Shown piece by piece: positions 24,488 to 36,599 of a stretch of 64,000 nucleotides of DNA. Source of the stretch: Aphrophora alni (lineage: Eukaryota; Arthropoda; Insecta; Hemiptera; Aphrophoridae); the NCBI GenBank assembly GCA_963513935.1, contig OY740777.1, forward strand, positions 14,433,092 through 14,497,091, read 5' to 3'. The position numbers were made by a program, and so were the translations under genes. Below the pieces are notes generated by a model that saw only the letters and a program-made list of their open reading frames with translations, made no database searches and had not been told where the DNA came from. Within the stretch, counting starts at the first letter, position 1. Each line of letters opens with the position of its first letter.

Positions 24488-25256
24488 CTGTGCGTCACAT
24501 TTTTCTGGTACATTCTTTTGCTCCATGCACTTTTATATATATTCCTAACTTACACTCTAAAGGTTTATTACGTTTGTCAATGGTACATAGGGAAACATTC
24601 TTAGATTTTGAGTATAATAATACACGATAAAACATATTCCAATAAATCTTTTCGGAAAAATCATAAATAAAAATATCTGTTTTAAACTTTGAATTATTGT
24701 TATTTTTTTAAAATCTTCAAAGTAAATATTAGAAGTTAAAATAAGGTGACTAAAACATCTCAATTTCAAACCTATCACAGGTCATCTTAGAAATCACTTG
24801 TAGTAAAAACAATGTTCCGTTCAGGGGAAAGCTCCTAGACGTGCCAAACCCTTCAGACTCTTGTTAACTGAAGATGCAGCGTTCAGACCAGTGGCCTAAA
24901 GCGTATGGTTTTAGTTCAAACTTGATCTTTTTATTACAAATTCTCGAATATGTTATAATATTTTTTTTGATAATACTTTTTACACACAGAAATACGTGGA
25001 ACACTTTGTTGCTAAGTCGTGGATGATATTTCGTCACCTTGGATTTCCCTGATATTATCTTACCTATTATAGATACAATAATGATAGGTGTTCTTTGAAC
25101 GCTTATTTTACGCGGTTTTAGTGTATTATTAAATATGCAAATATGAATAAATTGAAACAGAATTTTCCTACAGAAATTTAAATTTTAGCTTTGCAATTAG
25201 ATCTTTCCTTAGAATTCGTAAAAAAAACAATTATTTATAAAACCGTGATTTAAATC

Positions 25257-25277
25257 ATGCATACATACATACACACA

Positions 25278-25370
<93 letters not shown>

Positions 25371-25500
25371 ACGCACGCACACGCACGCACACGCACGCAC
25401 ACGCACACGCACACGCACGCACACGCACGCGCACGCACACGCACGCGCACGCATGCACGCACATACACGCGCGCGTCCACACACACACACACACAAACAC
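25257..25500. repeat. Compound (CT)n-(CA/CG)n microsatellite
   Basis: A CA run, then about 45 CT units (25281-25369), then CACG/CACA runs to 25497. Several spurious ORFs arise in all frames. Confidence 0.97.
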
Positions 25501-25744
25501 AAAGTGTGATTTTACTGCTTTACTAATTTCTAATTCGAATTAAAAATCACTAGTTTCGTTTTTACTCACTTTTATCATTTATCTTTTGTGTCTCATTTGG
25601 TATATAAATTATATAAAAATAATCAATCATCTTTCGCTTGTTTGCAGACTCAATTAAATAAAAACATTAAAAAAAAATAATCGGTGGATAGACTTGAAGC
25701 TAAGATGAATTTACTTTATTTATTCCTAACAGTAGATATATCAT

Positions 25745-25990
25745 CAGGGGCTCACGAGCTCGGCAATCCCGAAAGTACCTAGCTGGATATACGTTTTTTC
25801 CCATTTAGTCTTGTGTTAGATCCCGCTCTATCATCTCTCTTATCAAACTTTCCCTTGAACAACATTAATTCTTCTCTGACCACTATTAGAGTATTGGAGG
25901 GGGTTTAAATTTTACGTTTTCTTCCCTTTTATTTTGTCAGGCGATGATGACTCAGAGGTTTTAGCCTTTGCACAAGGAGAAAATCTACCA
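25745..25990 (+). repeat. Family C copy
   Basis: GGGGCTCACGAGCTCGGCAA, CCTAGCTGGATATACG, GTCTTGTGTTAGATCCCGCT, TATTAGAGTATTGGAGGGG and GCGATGATGACTCAGAGGTT in order. Confidence 0.65.
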
Positions 25991-26049
25991 GTCCTCTAAA
26001 GCACTCTACACTCAAACACTCGTCGCCGAAGACCTTTTAAAACACAAAT

Positions 26050-27860
26050 TGATCATTTAGACTTTCCAATTACTGACATAAATTACGTGCCTAAAATAAG
26101 AAAAATCTAATTAAAAAGTTTAAAATACTAAATTTAAATACGAGAGTAATTAAATGAAGATCGAAATCGGATCAGGTTTCCCGTCCCACGTGACGTAAGC
26201 ATGACGCACGTTGTTCAAACTCAGAACCCATTCTAAAGTGATAAATGTTATATTTTATCTTTAACAATTAAATTTCGTGAAATTAAAGTTAGTTCCTTGC
26301 GTAGTATTGTCTAACTGGTTTCCCAGATAGCTTCGAGCATTGTTGCTGTTAAGTAACCTTAATCTTTACAAAACATTATAATAGGAACCTGTTTTCTGTA
26401 TTCTTTCAAGACTGACTGTGACGTCAATATTTTCAGTTTTAATTCATGTTTTTAAGAAAATAAAATAACATCAGAATTCTATTTATTGGACATTCTACAT
26501 ATTACAAAATAATTTCATTTTAACCTCTACTTTGTTATACTTGGGAAGTATGGAGAAAATTAATAATAATAATAATCTTGATATAATCTCAAGAGATTAT
26601 ACAAATAGAAATGCAAACAAAAAATTAATAAATGAAATAAAAAATTAATAACACTAATATTATTAAACAATAGAAAACTTTCATAGTAACATAATATATT
26701 ATATTATTATCTAGGGGGAATAAAGTTATGCAACCTCTAAGGCAAGCCTGTTAAGAGGTTACAGAGCAACTGTGATAAGGAGAAAAAATATTTAAAAAAA
26801 TTAAAAAATAAATATAAGAAATGAGTGAGTATAATTCACGGGATTACTTTCATCTACATATAAATTAAAATAGAGAAGTCCTTAAAAGTATGGAGACAGC
26901 TTAATATCTTTCATATTAATTTGGCAAGAAGAGTAAAACTCTGCAAATCCATTTGGTAGCTAAACAACTATATTCTAAGGCTCTTACCGACTCTTCACCT
27001 CCAATGGGGGACAGCCCACGAGGAGTTAGTAGATAATCTTAAAATAAATGTAAGCATAGGTCGATATGTACATCATTTTAAAAGCCTCGCCAAGCAGAGA
27101 TAAATGCCGCAATCTCTTTAATTTAACTAATTTAATAAAATCCTCTTTTAAAAATCATTTTCGTAAGTAAAATTTCATTTAATTTAAAAACATTACTAAA
27201 CGACTAAATAATCAAACTCAGAAAGTGGTTATCGGATCAAGTGACAGAGTTCACAACTATTCCACTGCTCTGAAAGATAACAAGACATCTAATAATCAGG
27301 TGATCCTTACAATTCACTTTGCAGTCTGAGATCCGCCATTAGATTTGTGTGCAAGTGAAGTTTGTTTGTCTTCGATACTAAAATGTTTTCAAAATCTTCT
27401 GCAAAGGTGTAAATAGTTTTCAAACACTAGTAGATGTTACAGACTTCTTTTACTGAACCAACATTTTTGCTAGAAATAGATTTTATTTGTTAGTACATCT
27501 ATTGTGATTTGGTGTGGTACAAAGTTTGTACAATCTTTATTTGCGGTTTAATTCTTAAAACGAACATTAAATCAAATTCTGTTAGTAATTCTAAACGTCA
27601 ATGCAATTGTTTTAATTGGCGTTTATCTTTTCCATCTAAACCAGTAACCATTCATTAATTAGATAACCGTGACAGACTCGTCGCAACCTGTACTCCGCCT
27701 TGGCAATGACTTTGATGGAAACTAGTTAGTCCTGAAGTGTTAGCTAACAATTCGAAACTCTTTAACGCCTTTCAAACCTGACGTTGATACGTGAAGACTA
27801 TTTGTCGAATGAAGAACTTGGCTTGTTTATCAGTCACAAGCTGTGTAATTATTTTAAGAT
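26050..27860. other. No gene recognised
   Basis: AT-rich with modestly GC-richer islands at 26160-26230 and 26985-27110 that may be old transposon pieces. No readable protein motif on either strand. Confidence 0.4.
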
Positions 27861-27884
27861 TTAATTAAAAAAAAAAAAAAAAAA

Positions 27885-28215
27885 AAAATATGCAGCATCA
27901 TTGTAAAAACTCTCTCATCCTCCAAACCAAATAAAAACGATTAAATAAATTAATCTTAGTTCAGTAGCTGTCAATCAAAAAGTACCATCAGGCGCTCACT
28001 TTGAGTAAGTACGGTTTTGATAATCCCTAAGGTACCTAGCTGGATCTACACCTTTTTTGTATTTTTGGGCTAGATCCCTTTCTTTCGTCGTTCCTATCCT
28101 GTCTTTCTCGAACTATTCTTGTTCTTTTCCGACCCTAACCCTATTAGAGTATTCGAGGGATAAAGTTTCTTTATTTACACACTTTTCTTTCTTTTTTGAT
28201 AAGCGGTGATAACCG
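27885..28215 (+). repeat. Family A 5' end joined to a family C copy
   Basis: Starts after an A-run (27867-27888). CTCTCTCATCCTCCAAACC and AAATAAAAACGAT (family A start) are followed at about 27990 by CATCAGGCGCTCACTTTGAG, CCTAGCTGGATCTACACC and CCCTATTAGAGTATTCGAGG (family C). The direct junction suggests the two families can form one composite. Confidence 0.55.
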
Positions 28216-28764
28216 ATAGATTAAACAACAAACAAAACAAATTAAGTTATAAGGAAAAAGTTTCGTGATATTGTCATATCATGTTTGATTAGAATCTAAA
28301 ATCTCTCTCACACTTGTGATCAACAATGCAAGGTAACCTTGTACCCCTATGCCGCGCATGTTAAAATGTAGAACTTTAGGTACACTTAAAAAAAAAAACT
28401 ATTATTCACAGGACCCTGAAATACCCTGAAATCTTTTTCCAGTATATTTTATACTATTATCTATTACGTTAACCTATTTTAAATGTTATAATTCTATAAA
28501 CTTATTTTTATAAATAATTTTTAAAACACATTAAAAAAATATAAAAATGTTCAAATTAAAGATTTTTTTATTACTTCAGTTACCATGGTTACTTATTAAA
28601 AATAGGTTAACATTGTAGGTAATGCTACATAGTGTGTCAGTAAAAAATTTCAAATTGATAGTACAAGTATTTAAGGAGAAAAGTGCACTTACGTGTGAAA
28701 AAAGTGAAGTTTTCGCTAGAGCCAAAAAACAGTCACCGACACTTTTAACACTAAAACACTAACA

Positions 28765-29706
28765 CTAAAACTCTCCTGCACCATAAGAAACACATTTTTC
28801 TTTTTCTTTATCTTCCCTTTTTCTCTTGGTATTTCTCTTCTGCCTTCTTTTAATTTTATTTTGTGCTTGACTGGCTTTTCTGGCTTCGAAAATTCTCCTT
28901 ACGTCTATCTTTTGCAAACCTACAACACAGTTTCTCCCAGCATCTTTACAAAGTTTTTCTAGAACTTGTACTTTTCCTAGAGCTCCTTCATTGTAAGTTA
29001 TGATTGCATCCCATACACCAACTTTCAGAGTGGGAAGGCTGACAAAATTGTTCTTCGATATTCTAGTCCAAATTACATTATTTAGTGCTTCGTTACAATT
29101 TTGGGTACGGCCATGAATACATTTATTCAAAAGGTTCCAATCAGTGAGGTCTTTGTAAATGGGCTTGATAAGTTCCATTACAACTTTTGGAATACTGTTT
29201 TTGTGTGTGTATTTTTCAACACTGGTTACCGCTCTTTGATAACCACACCAAGAGTCTTTACCTTTGGGACATAAAGCATGGTGCGGTTCGGAGTCCGTAG
29301 ACAATTTATGAAAATATGTTGCCCACGTTGCTTTTTTCATTTTGTCAGCATCATCAGTGTTCTCTCTGATGGCTTTTCCAAAATAAACTTGTAAGCTATC
29401 AATAATAGCATCAGTCAGTCTTCCTTTCCCACTCAAAGGTTTCCCATCAGACAGTTTTTTACCTCGCCACTTAGTTTTAAGTCTCCGTAACCTCGATCCC
29501 ATCCGTTTTTGGACGTGACCAACACATTCCAACTTGGTTACATCAACATCATCATACGGTTTTGCATCTGTAACTGCTTGGAAAGCATTGCTGTCGCCGT
29601 CTCCAAGGTATTTCACATATCGCACCCCTCTACTGTTGGATCGTGCATACACTTCTTTTGCTGCCGTTACCTCCATCCCGCCACTTGATTCCTCATAATT
29701 ACATTT
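28765..29706 (-). CDS. Mutator-like transposase, C-terminal ~313 codons, 5'-truncated
   Basis: A 303-codon uninterrupted frame from ATG 29676. The homology extends ten codons further upstream (KCNYEESSGG) to an in-frame TAA at 29707-29709, so the ATG is internal to the original protein. Recognised by blocks of the 'Mutator-like transposase domain' family common in arthropods: YLGDGDS (residues 23-29, with a candidate catalytic Asp), LECVGHVQKRMGSRLR (49-64), LSGKGRLTD (81-89), CPKGKDSWC (136-144) and HGRTQNCNEALNNVIW (188-203, candidate Glu E196). The tail (about 275-295) is Lys/Arg-rich, like a nuclear signal. The N-terminal half with the first catalytic Asp is absent, so this copy is probably not active alone. 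A multi-exon or domesticated gene cannot be excluded. Confidence 0.85.
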   Translation of the reverse strand, partial: KCNYEESSGGMEVTAAKEVYARSNSRGVRYVKYLGDGDSNAFQAVTDAKPYDDVDVTKLECVGHVQKRMGSRLRRLKTKWRGKKLSDGKPLSGKGRLTDAIIDSLQVYFGKAIRENTDDADKMKKATWATYFHKLSTDSEPHHALCPKGKDSWCGYQRAVTSVEKYTHKNSIPKVVMELIKPIYKDLTDWNLLNKCIHGRTQNCNEALNNVIWTRISKNNFVSLPTLKVGVWDAIITYNEGALGKVQVLEKLCKDAGRNCVVGLQKIDVRRIFEARKASQAQNKIKRRQKRNTKRKREDKEKEKCVSYGAGEF

Positions 29707-29839
29707 TTACTAATATTAATTTTAACAAAATATCCATGTGTCATATATCAAAATGTTCAGAAAAAATGGAGAATAAATTAGAACAAAAAAAAATTTTTTT
29801 TTCTTTTTTCCCTACAAGGTTACCAAGGAAACAAGTTGT

Positions 29840-29970
29840 TGAGAACCATCATGGTACGCAGCTAGTCCCATCATACAATGTAACACAATCATATCCTCTA
29901 AATGTAATAGGATAAAGTTAGTTTCTTGGGTGTTATAGGAAATGTTTTGGTAAATCCAGTAGTTATTTGA
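29840..29970 (+). repeat. Family B copy
   Basis: CCCATCATACAATGTAACAC, ATCCTCTAAATGTAAT, AGTTTCTTGGG and GGTAAATCCAGTAG match the better copies at 30583 and 63020. Confidence 0.6.
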
Positions 29971-30582
29971 GATAACCAAATCTAACTACCAAAAAATTTG
30001 TTAACTCTAAAATTTCAATTTCATAGGGAAATAAATGTAAGTTCAATAAAAAATCAACTTCAAACTCATTTTTTTTATACTAGGGTCTGGTCAGTTAGAA
30101 CCTAGTCATTCTAGCCTAACGATTTGTAATTTGTTGCAGACCTACTTACAAATTCCCATTGTTATGCGTACAAAACCTACGCGTAAGTGTGTTTCTTACT
30201 TTTTAACTTTCTGTATTCGGCAACATACTTTTCTGATATGCTGTATTTTTTCATTTTTCATAGTTGACAATTACCCTTCACTCAAATGTAGTCATTCATT
30301 TGTTCATGAGGTTCATTAATCCGAAAACAGTTCACCTTTTTCGGAACAGTCTGTATATAGGAAATAAAAACGTATTGAAATCGGTCGAGCGGTATTTGAG
30401 TTATAAGCTTACATACAGGGAAAGAGGTTGTATCTTACATAGGGAGAGGTTGATGGACGGGGAGACGGTTGGATTTTCTTTACATCTCTGCACGAATCAA
30501 AAGTAAGATGAGAAATAAAACAACTGGAGTACCTTCTCGTTATGAAAAGCAGTGTACATTAACGTAGCACGTACCAAGTTGA

Positions 30583-31150
30583 CGGGCCATCATAGTATTA
30601 GCCCAGCCCGTCATACAATGTAGTACAAACAGATCCACTAAATGTAATCCCCAAAAGTTGGGCTTTGACGGTAATGTTAAATTGTATTGGTGGATCAAGA
30701 AGTCAACCAGTAGGGTAAGTTTATTTAAATAAGTTGTTACAGGTTTTGAACGTTGTAATTGGGTGTAACACTAAATTAATTGACGTCAGTTAGTCCTAGT
30801 ATGTGTTAAAAAGGTTCCACTCGCTTCGCTCGTTTCATTGTCTCGACTTTATCGAACCTCGAAGATGTAATACGTTAAGAGGCTTTCACTTGCTACGCTT
30901 CTGTCGGTGATATGACCTTGTAACGTATATTACATTTTTTGAGACGTCAGGGTTCAGAATTAGATTTTTAACAATAACTTCGCCATTTATCGTTTCTATA
31001 TGAGCATAGTCCACTGTAGCATAGTCCACTCTACTAAATTTAATGTATTTGTAAACATTTTTGTGACGTGACTTACTTACAATGATGACGGATAGACTCC
31101 ATGTCGAAAATAAATTTTTCAGTTTCTTAACTCCATGAATCGTTAAGATC
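30583..31150 (+). repeat. Family B-D composite without TTAGG array
   Basis: Part B: GGGCCATCATAGTATTAGCC, AGATCCACTAAATGTAATCC, GATCAAGAAGTCAACCAGTA and GGGTAAG (to 30722). Part D (about 30970-31145): TTTTTAACAATAACTTCGCC, CTATATGAGCATAGTCCAC and CAATGATGACGGATAGACTC. About 240 bp of other sequence lies between, where the 41 kb copy has TTAGG repeats. Confidence 0.6.
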
Positions 31151-31349
31151 AATAAAAACTACAGATTTGAAATATTTAGCGGTATCCAAATTTACTCTAT
31201 ACTGTACTGGATAAATACAAATTAAACAAACATTACGTAATCACTGTCACACAGCCATATACGAACAAATACAAATTTATGAAGGACCATGATTCGAGAT
31301 CTATGCTCAAATTCAGATTTTATAATTTAAAAAAAAAAAAATTGTTTTT

Positions 31350-31890
31350 AAAAAGTGTTTAAATCAGGATTCCTTTAAGAGTTGTCCAAATTACGTCACA
31401 CTATAACTTGCATTTTAAAATAACTTCAAAATTCTATCGAAATATTTGTTCCTGATTATGAGTTATAAGCTTACTACATGGTACGTTTTTCTAATCAGTA
31501 ACTTTCCGATCCGAATTTTTTTGTTTGATTTAGGGGAAAAAAACCAAAAAATTGCAATTATGTAATTTCTCAAAATCGTCTCTTCGAATTTTTCCTTAAA
31601 ATTTTATGGAAACACTCATGCAAAATCCTAAGTAAAACAAATAGTACGGTTCAGGAATTATTTGAAAACAATGAACCTTGTCAGCAGTCAGCTGTCATTA
31701 AAAGCTAGATTTTGATCGATTGGAATGTATTTATGGCATAAACGAAAAAAGTTTAAACCCTTCTTTAAACATATAATTTTTATTTATAGTTATTTTTCAT
31801 TCTTTGATTGACAACTAACGAAAAGTTTTCATTGGTTTTGGCAATGGGTAACTGAGACAGTTTGTGCTTGTTTTTGCACTCTTTATTATA
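31350..31890 (-). repeat. Family A copy (minus)
   Basis: TAATTTCTCAAAATCGTCTC, TTCAGGAATTATTTGAAAAC, GTATTTATGGCATAAACGAA, TTGATTGACAACTAACGAAA and GTTTGTGCTTGTTTTTGCAC close the element at its far end. Confidence 0.65.
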
Positions 31891-32131
31891 TTTTGTGTTC
31901 ACACAACTGATCATTAGAAATCAATCTATGTTACCTGAAACATTTTCTTCGCTCTAGTCTGTCAATGTGATGACAATAAATGGTATTTAAGAACTGTTAT
32001 CATCTAATTACAATATAATTACTGCACTAAAGTGAGCATAACGGCAAAACTATTTATTACGCATTTATGTAATGACTAACCACTTATTGACACAAACAGA
32101 AATAAACGAAGAACAAATATTACATATATAC

Positions 32132-32236
32132 AGGGTGATTCAAAATTACATGGCAACATTATGGAAGATGTTTCTAGAGCTAATGTTTTTTTAAACGCTT
32201 CGGTCTGACGGATATTTTGTGTTTTTACAAAAAAAA

Positions 32237-32270
<34 letters not shown>

Positions 32271-32275
32271 TATAT
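32132..32275. repeat. TACAGGGTG repeat end plus A-run and (TA)n
   Basis: TATACAGGGTGATTC at 32129 matches ends at 39291, 44890 and 61823. About 100 bp further is a 25-base A-run followed by (TA)n (32254-32274). Confidence 0.6.
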
Positions 32276-32279
32276 CGTC

Positions 32280-33290
32280 GGAAGTAGATTATTGAGTGTA
32301 TTTGGTATTTATGTGATGTGTATCAGAAAACCAAGATTTTAATTTTCAAATTTTTAAAGGTCGAACTGTTAAAATAACATATTTACAAGAAATAAAATAT
32401 TTTACAATTTATTTTAAAGAAATACGAAATAAATTTTTTGTGTATTTTAAAGGACAACCTAATGTCAACCTAAAACAATACGATATTTGACCATTATGTA
32501 GGTATGTTTATGTTCAATCTGCTCCCTGTGGGAACTTATTCTGTGGGCTTTATGAAATTTAAAAAAATAAAAACTTAATTTTTTTTCTAGCTGATGTCCA
32601 AAACATTGTTTTTTATTGTAAATTTTACCTTGCTATTGTATATGTTAATATTTTTACTGTATACCTGACAAGATCTATACACTGTAACAATTTTATCCAG
32701 ATTAATAAAGAAATCAAATCATATATTTTTTAACTTTTTTCTCGTATGTTGTTAAAATTACATATTATGTTTAGATTGATATATAAAAAAAACTTAATTT
32801 CGATTTGGAATAACTAGCGCTACTACATTTTAAAGAATAAAAATGTTTCTAAACTGGTTTTGTATTTTTTATGAAAGGACGTTTTTGATTTTGGATAAAT
32901 CCAAATGACGTAAACAAATTAGAATACAGGTTTCCTGTCTACATGTTGATCCGGTCCGATGCATACAAATGACACGTTTTATAGTCTAGATCTAATTTTA
33001 TCTAATAGCTATTTACTTCTTAAATTTAATCTGCGCCTAGATGATCTATAGAATGTTACGTAAAAAAATTAATTAGATTTTTCATAGGTAACAACTTTTG
33101 TAAACACACTGAGCGCCAAAAAATAGTTATTTGTCCGTGTATTGATTGCGATAACACAAAAATGAAGTACCTGCTTTTAGACATAAAACAAACATAAAAA
33201 AAAATATATATATTTTAAATTTTGTTAAAATATAGACACTAAATATATAAAAAAAGTATCAAATTTTTCGCTACCTTCCCCAAAATACAC
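32280..33290. other. No gene recognised
   Basis: AT-rich, no motif. Confidence 0.4.
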
Positions 33291-33665
33291 AATTTGAGTT
33301 ATTGGTTTAAAACAAAAAATCGCAATTAGAGGTTTATAAAAATCTTAATTTTTGAAATTTTGCTCATTTTTCATTTTAATAAAATTAAGATTATTTGGCT
33401 CTATCTCTAAAAGTTAAAAAAAAAATCATTTTTTAATAACTCCAAATTTGGTTATAGCTGAGGTGAAACCAACATCAATTGATCAAATTTTGCTCTAATG
33501 TAGCCTCTAAGAACCCAAAATAAGCTTATCTTTCCAAAAAATGCCGGTTCCTGAGTTATCGGTTGAAAACCAAAACAGTCGTGGGGTGATATAAATTTTA
33601 AAAAATTCAATTCTCAAAATCGGCTGTAGGCCTACCGATATTTTGTCAAATCGAACAGTGTGATA
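33290..33665 (-). repeat. Family A copy (minus)
   Basis: TTGATCAAATTTTGCTC, TAGCCTCTAAGAACCCAAAA, ATGCCGGTTCCTGAGTTATC, CAATTCTCAAAATCGGCTGT. Confidence 0.65.
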
Positions 33666-33739
33666 AATCTTAAATAAAATATAATTATGGTATTTATAAC
33701 TGTATTTTAATCAATGCTATTAAATTAAGTGAGACAGGC

Positions 33740-33760
33740 TATGTATAATATATATAGGCC

Positions 33761-33790
<30 letters not shown>
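33740..33790. repeat. (TA)n microsatellite
   Basis: TA run interrupted by AGGCC at about 33757. Confidence 0.9.
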
Positions 33791-33793
<3 letters not shown>

Positions 33794-34309
33794 AATATGT
33801 CTTGTGTAGTATTTATATGTTATTTATTTTTCATATCTTAAAAAACTTAATTTATCAAAATCAATTTATATTACTATTTTTTTTGTCAATAATTTCAAGA
33901 GTTAAATTTATTGTCCAACTAGCTTTAAACTATTGTCCAACTAGTCTATGTCCTCGCACCCACAGATCTTGATACCGATGTAGCATTCGTTCTTACTCAG
34001 CGTTCAAGTCTTTGAAGCAGGTCGTAAAAACAAAATTAATGTTACTTTAACCTTAGATGATTATGGTAATCTCAAGAACGTTTGAAACAGTTTAGTGATC
34101 CTCTTACAGTGTTAGTTATTGATGGAAGTTGAAGCAAATTTATGGAAAAGGAAATTAAAAATTTAATTTTCACAGATCAATTATAATATCCTTAAGATAA
34201 TATCTACATCCTTAATTAAACAACATTATAAGTGTCACGTAAATTTAAACCCGCTGTATAAAAAAACGTATTAATTAATTAATAATCAATATTTTATGAA
34301 AAACAAATT

Positions 34310-34345
34310 AATCGGGCCATTATAGTATTTACCCAGCCTTATCAT
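34310..34345 (+). repeat. Family B fragment, first 35 bp
   Basis: ATCGGGCCATTATAGTATTT, then ACCCAGCC.TATCAT, as at the start of the copies at 30583 and 63020. Confidence 0.5.
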
Positions 34346-34372
34346 ATATATAACCCACTGACTGATCACGAA

Positions 34373-34636
34373 ATCTCTGGATCCAAGAAGCCTAGAGCTA
34401 TCAATTTTTTAACATGGTTTGGGGTAGGTCTGTAGACGCGTACCAAGAAAGGGCTTTTTCTTTAAATGTTCCACTCCCTTTTTACGCTTACAGTATATCT
34501 CTGGATCCAAGAAGCCTAGAGCTATGAATTATTTAACATTGTGTGGGGTAGGTCTGTAGACACGTACTAAGAAAGGGTTTTGAAAATATTCTACTCCAAG
34601 GGTGTTTTTTTACTCCTAAAGTATATCTTTAGATCC
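34373..34636 (+). repeat. Tandem duplication, period ~124 bp, 2.1 copies
   Basis: ATCTCTGGATCCAAGAAGCC with GGGGTAGGTCTGTAGAC.CG and TAC.AAGAAAGGG at 34373 recurs at 34497. A third copy starts at 34625 (ATCTTTAGATCCCC) and stops. The copies differ at several sites. Confidence 0.9.
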
Positions 34637-34639
34637 CCC

Positions 34640-35820
34640 TTAAAACAATTATCATATCTTCGTTATTTATGGGTCGATTTTGATCAAAAGTGGTGAGTTG
34701 CTGTATTTGGGCATAATTTATTTCCATAGTACAATTTTGATGTTGTATTAATTATAATTTCATAAGAAATTATTAAGCTTATAATTTTCAATAGGCCCAA
34801 AATTATTTACTATAACATTCTATACCTCATACTGATGCAATTTATGTATTATAATATTAAGACTACACTTAAATTATCGTAAAAGAAAACATTTATTTAA
34901 TTTTCTTGTAATTTAGCGATTTTTCTAATTTAGGATCAAATTTGGCATCAACAAAACCTAGGCTTTTTTCCCAACTGTAAATAGTCCTTACTAAACTAGG
35001 TTTAAATTAATAATCAAAGATTTTAAATGTACGAAAATATTTAAAATACTTAAAAACGTTTAACTAACTTAATTTATAAAATATTAATAATTTAATTATC
35101 TGTAAATTTGAAATGTAGGCTTGTTAGGCTTGTGTGTGTAGAAGTGTATGTGTGTGGGTTGAAAGTAAATGTAATTTTATTTTAGTTTCATTTTAACCTT
35201 AGAAATAAACTCATTTCAACAATACTAAAAATATATGTTTCAACCTAGAGTTAAAATGAGCATGCGCGAGTTCAGAGCTACTCAGTTGTAATCATTTTAA
35301 GAAAATCAACAGCTGTTTGTTGTTGACAATTAAACAGTAAATAATTTTTACCTACTCAGATATAGTATCGAGAAAGTTATTTGATGGGCGAATATAATGT
35401 TGTTGAATTTTTTCCGGGTTATATCCTTTTTGTGTTCCCCTGTTTTTTGGAATAATACCAACACGATAGGCAACAAAGATTTTTTAACTGTTTCTCTTCA
35501 ATAATAAATAGAAAATGTTATGACTGTTGTTTTAAAATACCGTAAATAAAAACAACAAAGCCAATTTTATCACGACGATATAGGCTTACATTTTATAAAT
35601 TTTTACCATACAATAGCAGTAACACTAACGCAGGCTGCACACCAGAGCGGGGCACGACTTTTACCATAAAATAATTTCGTTGCACACCAAACTATATGAT
35701 TTGTTGTTAGGACATAATTGTCTTGAGTTAAAATATTTTAAATCCCAGAGAAGATGAGATTTTCGTGATGGGAACTACAAGCTAGGATGAAGTTATGTAT
35801 TATTTATTGTTAATATTTGG
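34640..35820. other. No gene recognised
   Basis: AT-rich, with GT-rich bits at 35125-35165. No coding motif. Confidence 0.4.
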
Positions 35821-35823
35821 TTT

Positions 35824-36594
35824 TGTAAATGGGAGTATGATAAAGTTAGTGCAATATTTTTATATAATTTATTTTCACAATGTTATTTTGGATCGAAATA
35901 AAATCAGCTGTTTTATAAGGAAGATTGTTTTCATAGCAACGAGTTTTCATCAAAACAACCGTTTAAAGTTTGATAATAGAATCATTATTCCGATTATTTT
36001 TATAGTGTAAGAATTTAAAAGTGATTATTTAGACATTAATTGTTCACATTTTAACCTACAAATAATTTAACCCACAAGGAAGCAGTAAAAAGTGTACTGT
36101 TATTATTTTGTTACATTAAGACACTAGTTCCAGTTGCATTAATTGTTCACATTTTAACCTACAAATAATTTAACCATTCATGAATGGACAAAATATCGGT
36201 AAAAGTGATTATAAATTTTATTCTCAACTGGAACTAGTGTCTCACGGTAATAAACTAATAATAATAAACTTTAATTCTTCCTGGTGGGATAAATTATTTG
36301 TATGTTAAATTGTGAACAGTTAATGTCTACATATCACCTTTAAATATATACGTATAAAATAATACGTATATATTATACGTATACGTATAATTTAAACACG
36401 TATAAAAATAATCCCAACATTAATTCTACAATGGAAATTTTAATGGGTTGTTTTGATTTAAGAAAACTCGTTGCTATGGAAACATTCTTCCTTGTAAAAA
36501 GCTGATTTTATTTAGATCCAAAATAATATTACGAAAATAAATTATATAAAAATAATGCGCTAACTTAATCATACACCAATTTACTGCCTCGTAT
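35824..36594. mobile_element. Large fold-back element, ~770 bp
   Basis: Long imperfect inverted repeat centred near 36180. Left-arm blocks (GTATGATAAAGTTAGTGC, TTATTTTGGATCGAAATAAA, CATAGCAACGAGTTTTCAT, ACACTAGTTCCAGTTG) reappear inverted on the right (CAACTGGAACTAGTGT, ACTCGTTGCTATGGAAAC, TTTATTTAGATCCAAAATAA, GCGCTAACTTAATCATAC). The left arm carries a TTAATTGTTCACATTTTAAC block twice (about 36037 and 36138), against once on the right. The short ORF inside is not a gene. Confidence 0.85.
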
Positions 36595-36599
36595 GTTTT

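Noticed and set aside
25250..25526. Several overlapping ORFs on both strands with Ser-Leu, Arg-Glu and Cys-Val repeats
   Set aside because: All arise from the compound CT/CA/CG microsatellite.
28765..29706. Interpretation of the transposase ORF as a complete functional transposon
   Set aside because: The N-terminal half is missing, an in-frame stop lies just upstream of the homologous region, and no terminal inverted repeats could be found.
35795..36010. 71-residue plus-strand ORF
   Set aside because: Lies within the left arm of the large fold-back element; no conserved motif.
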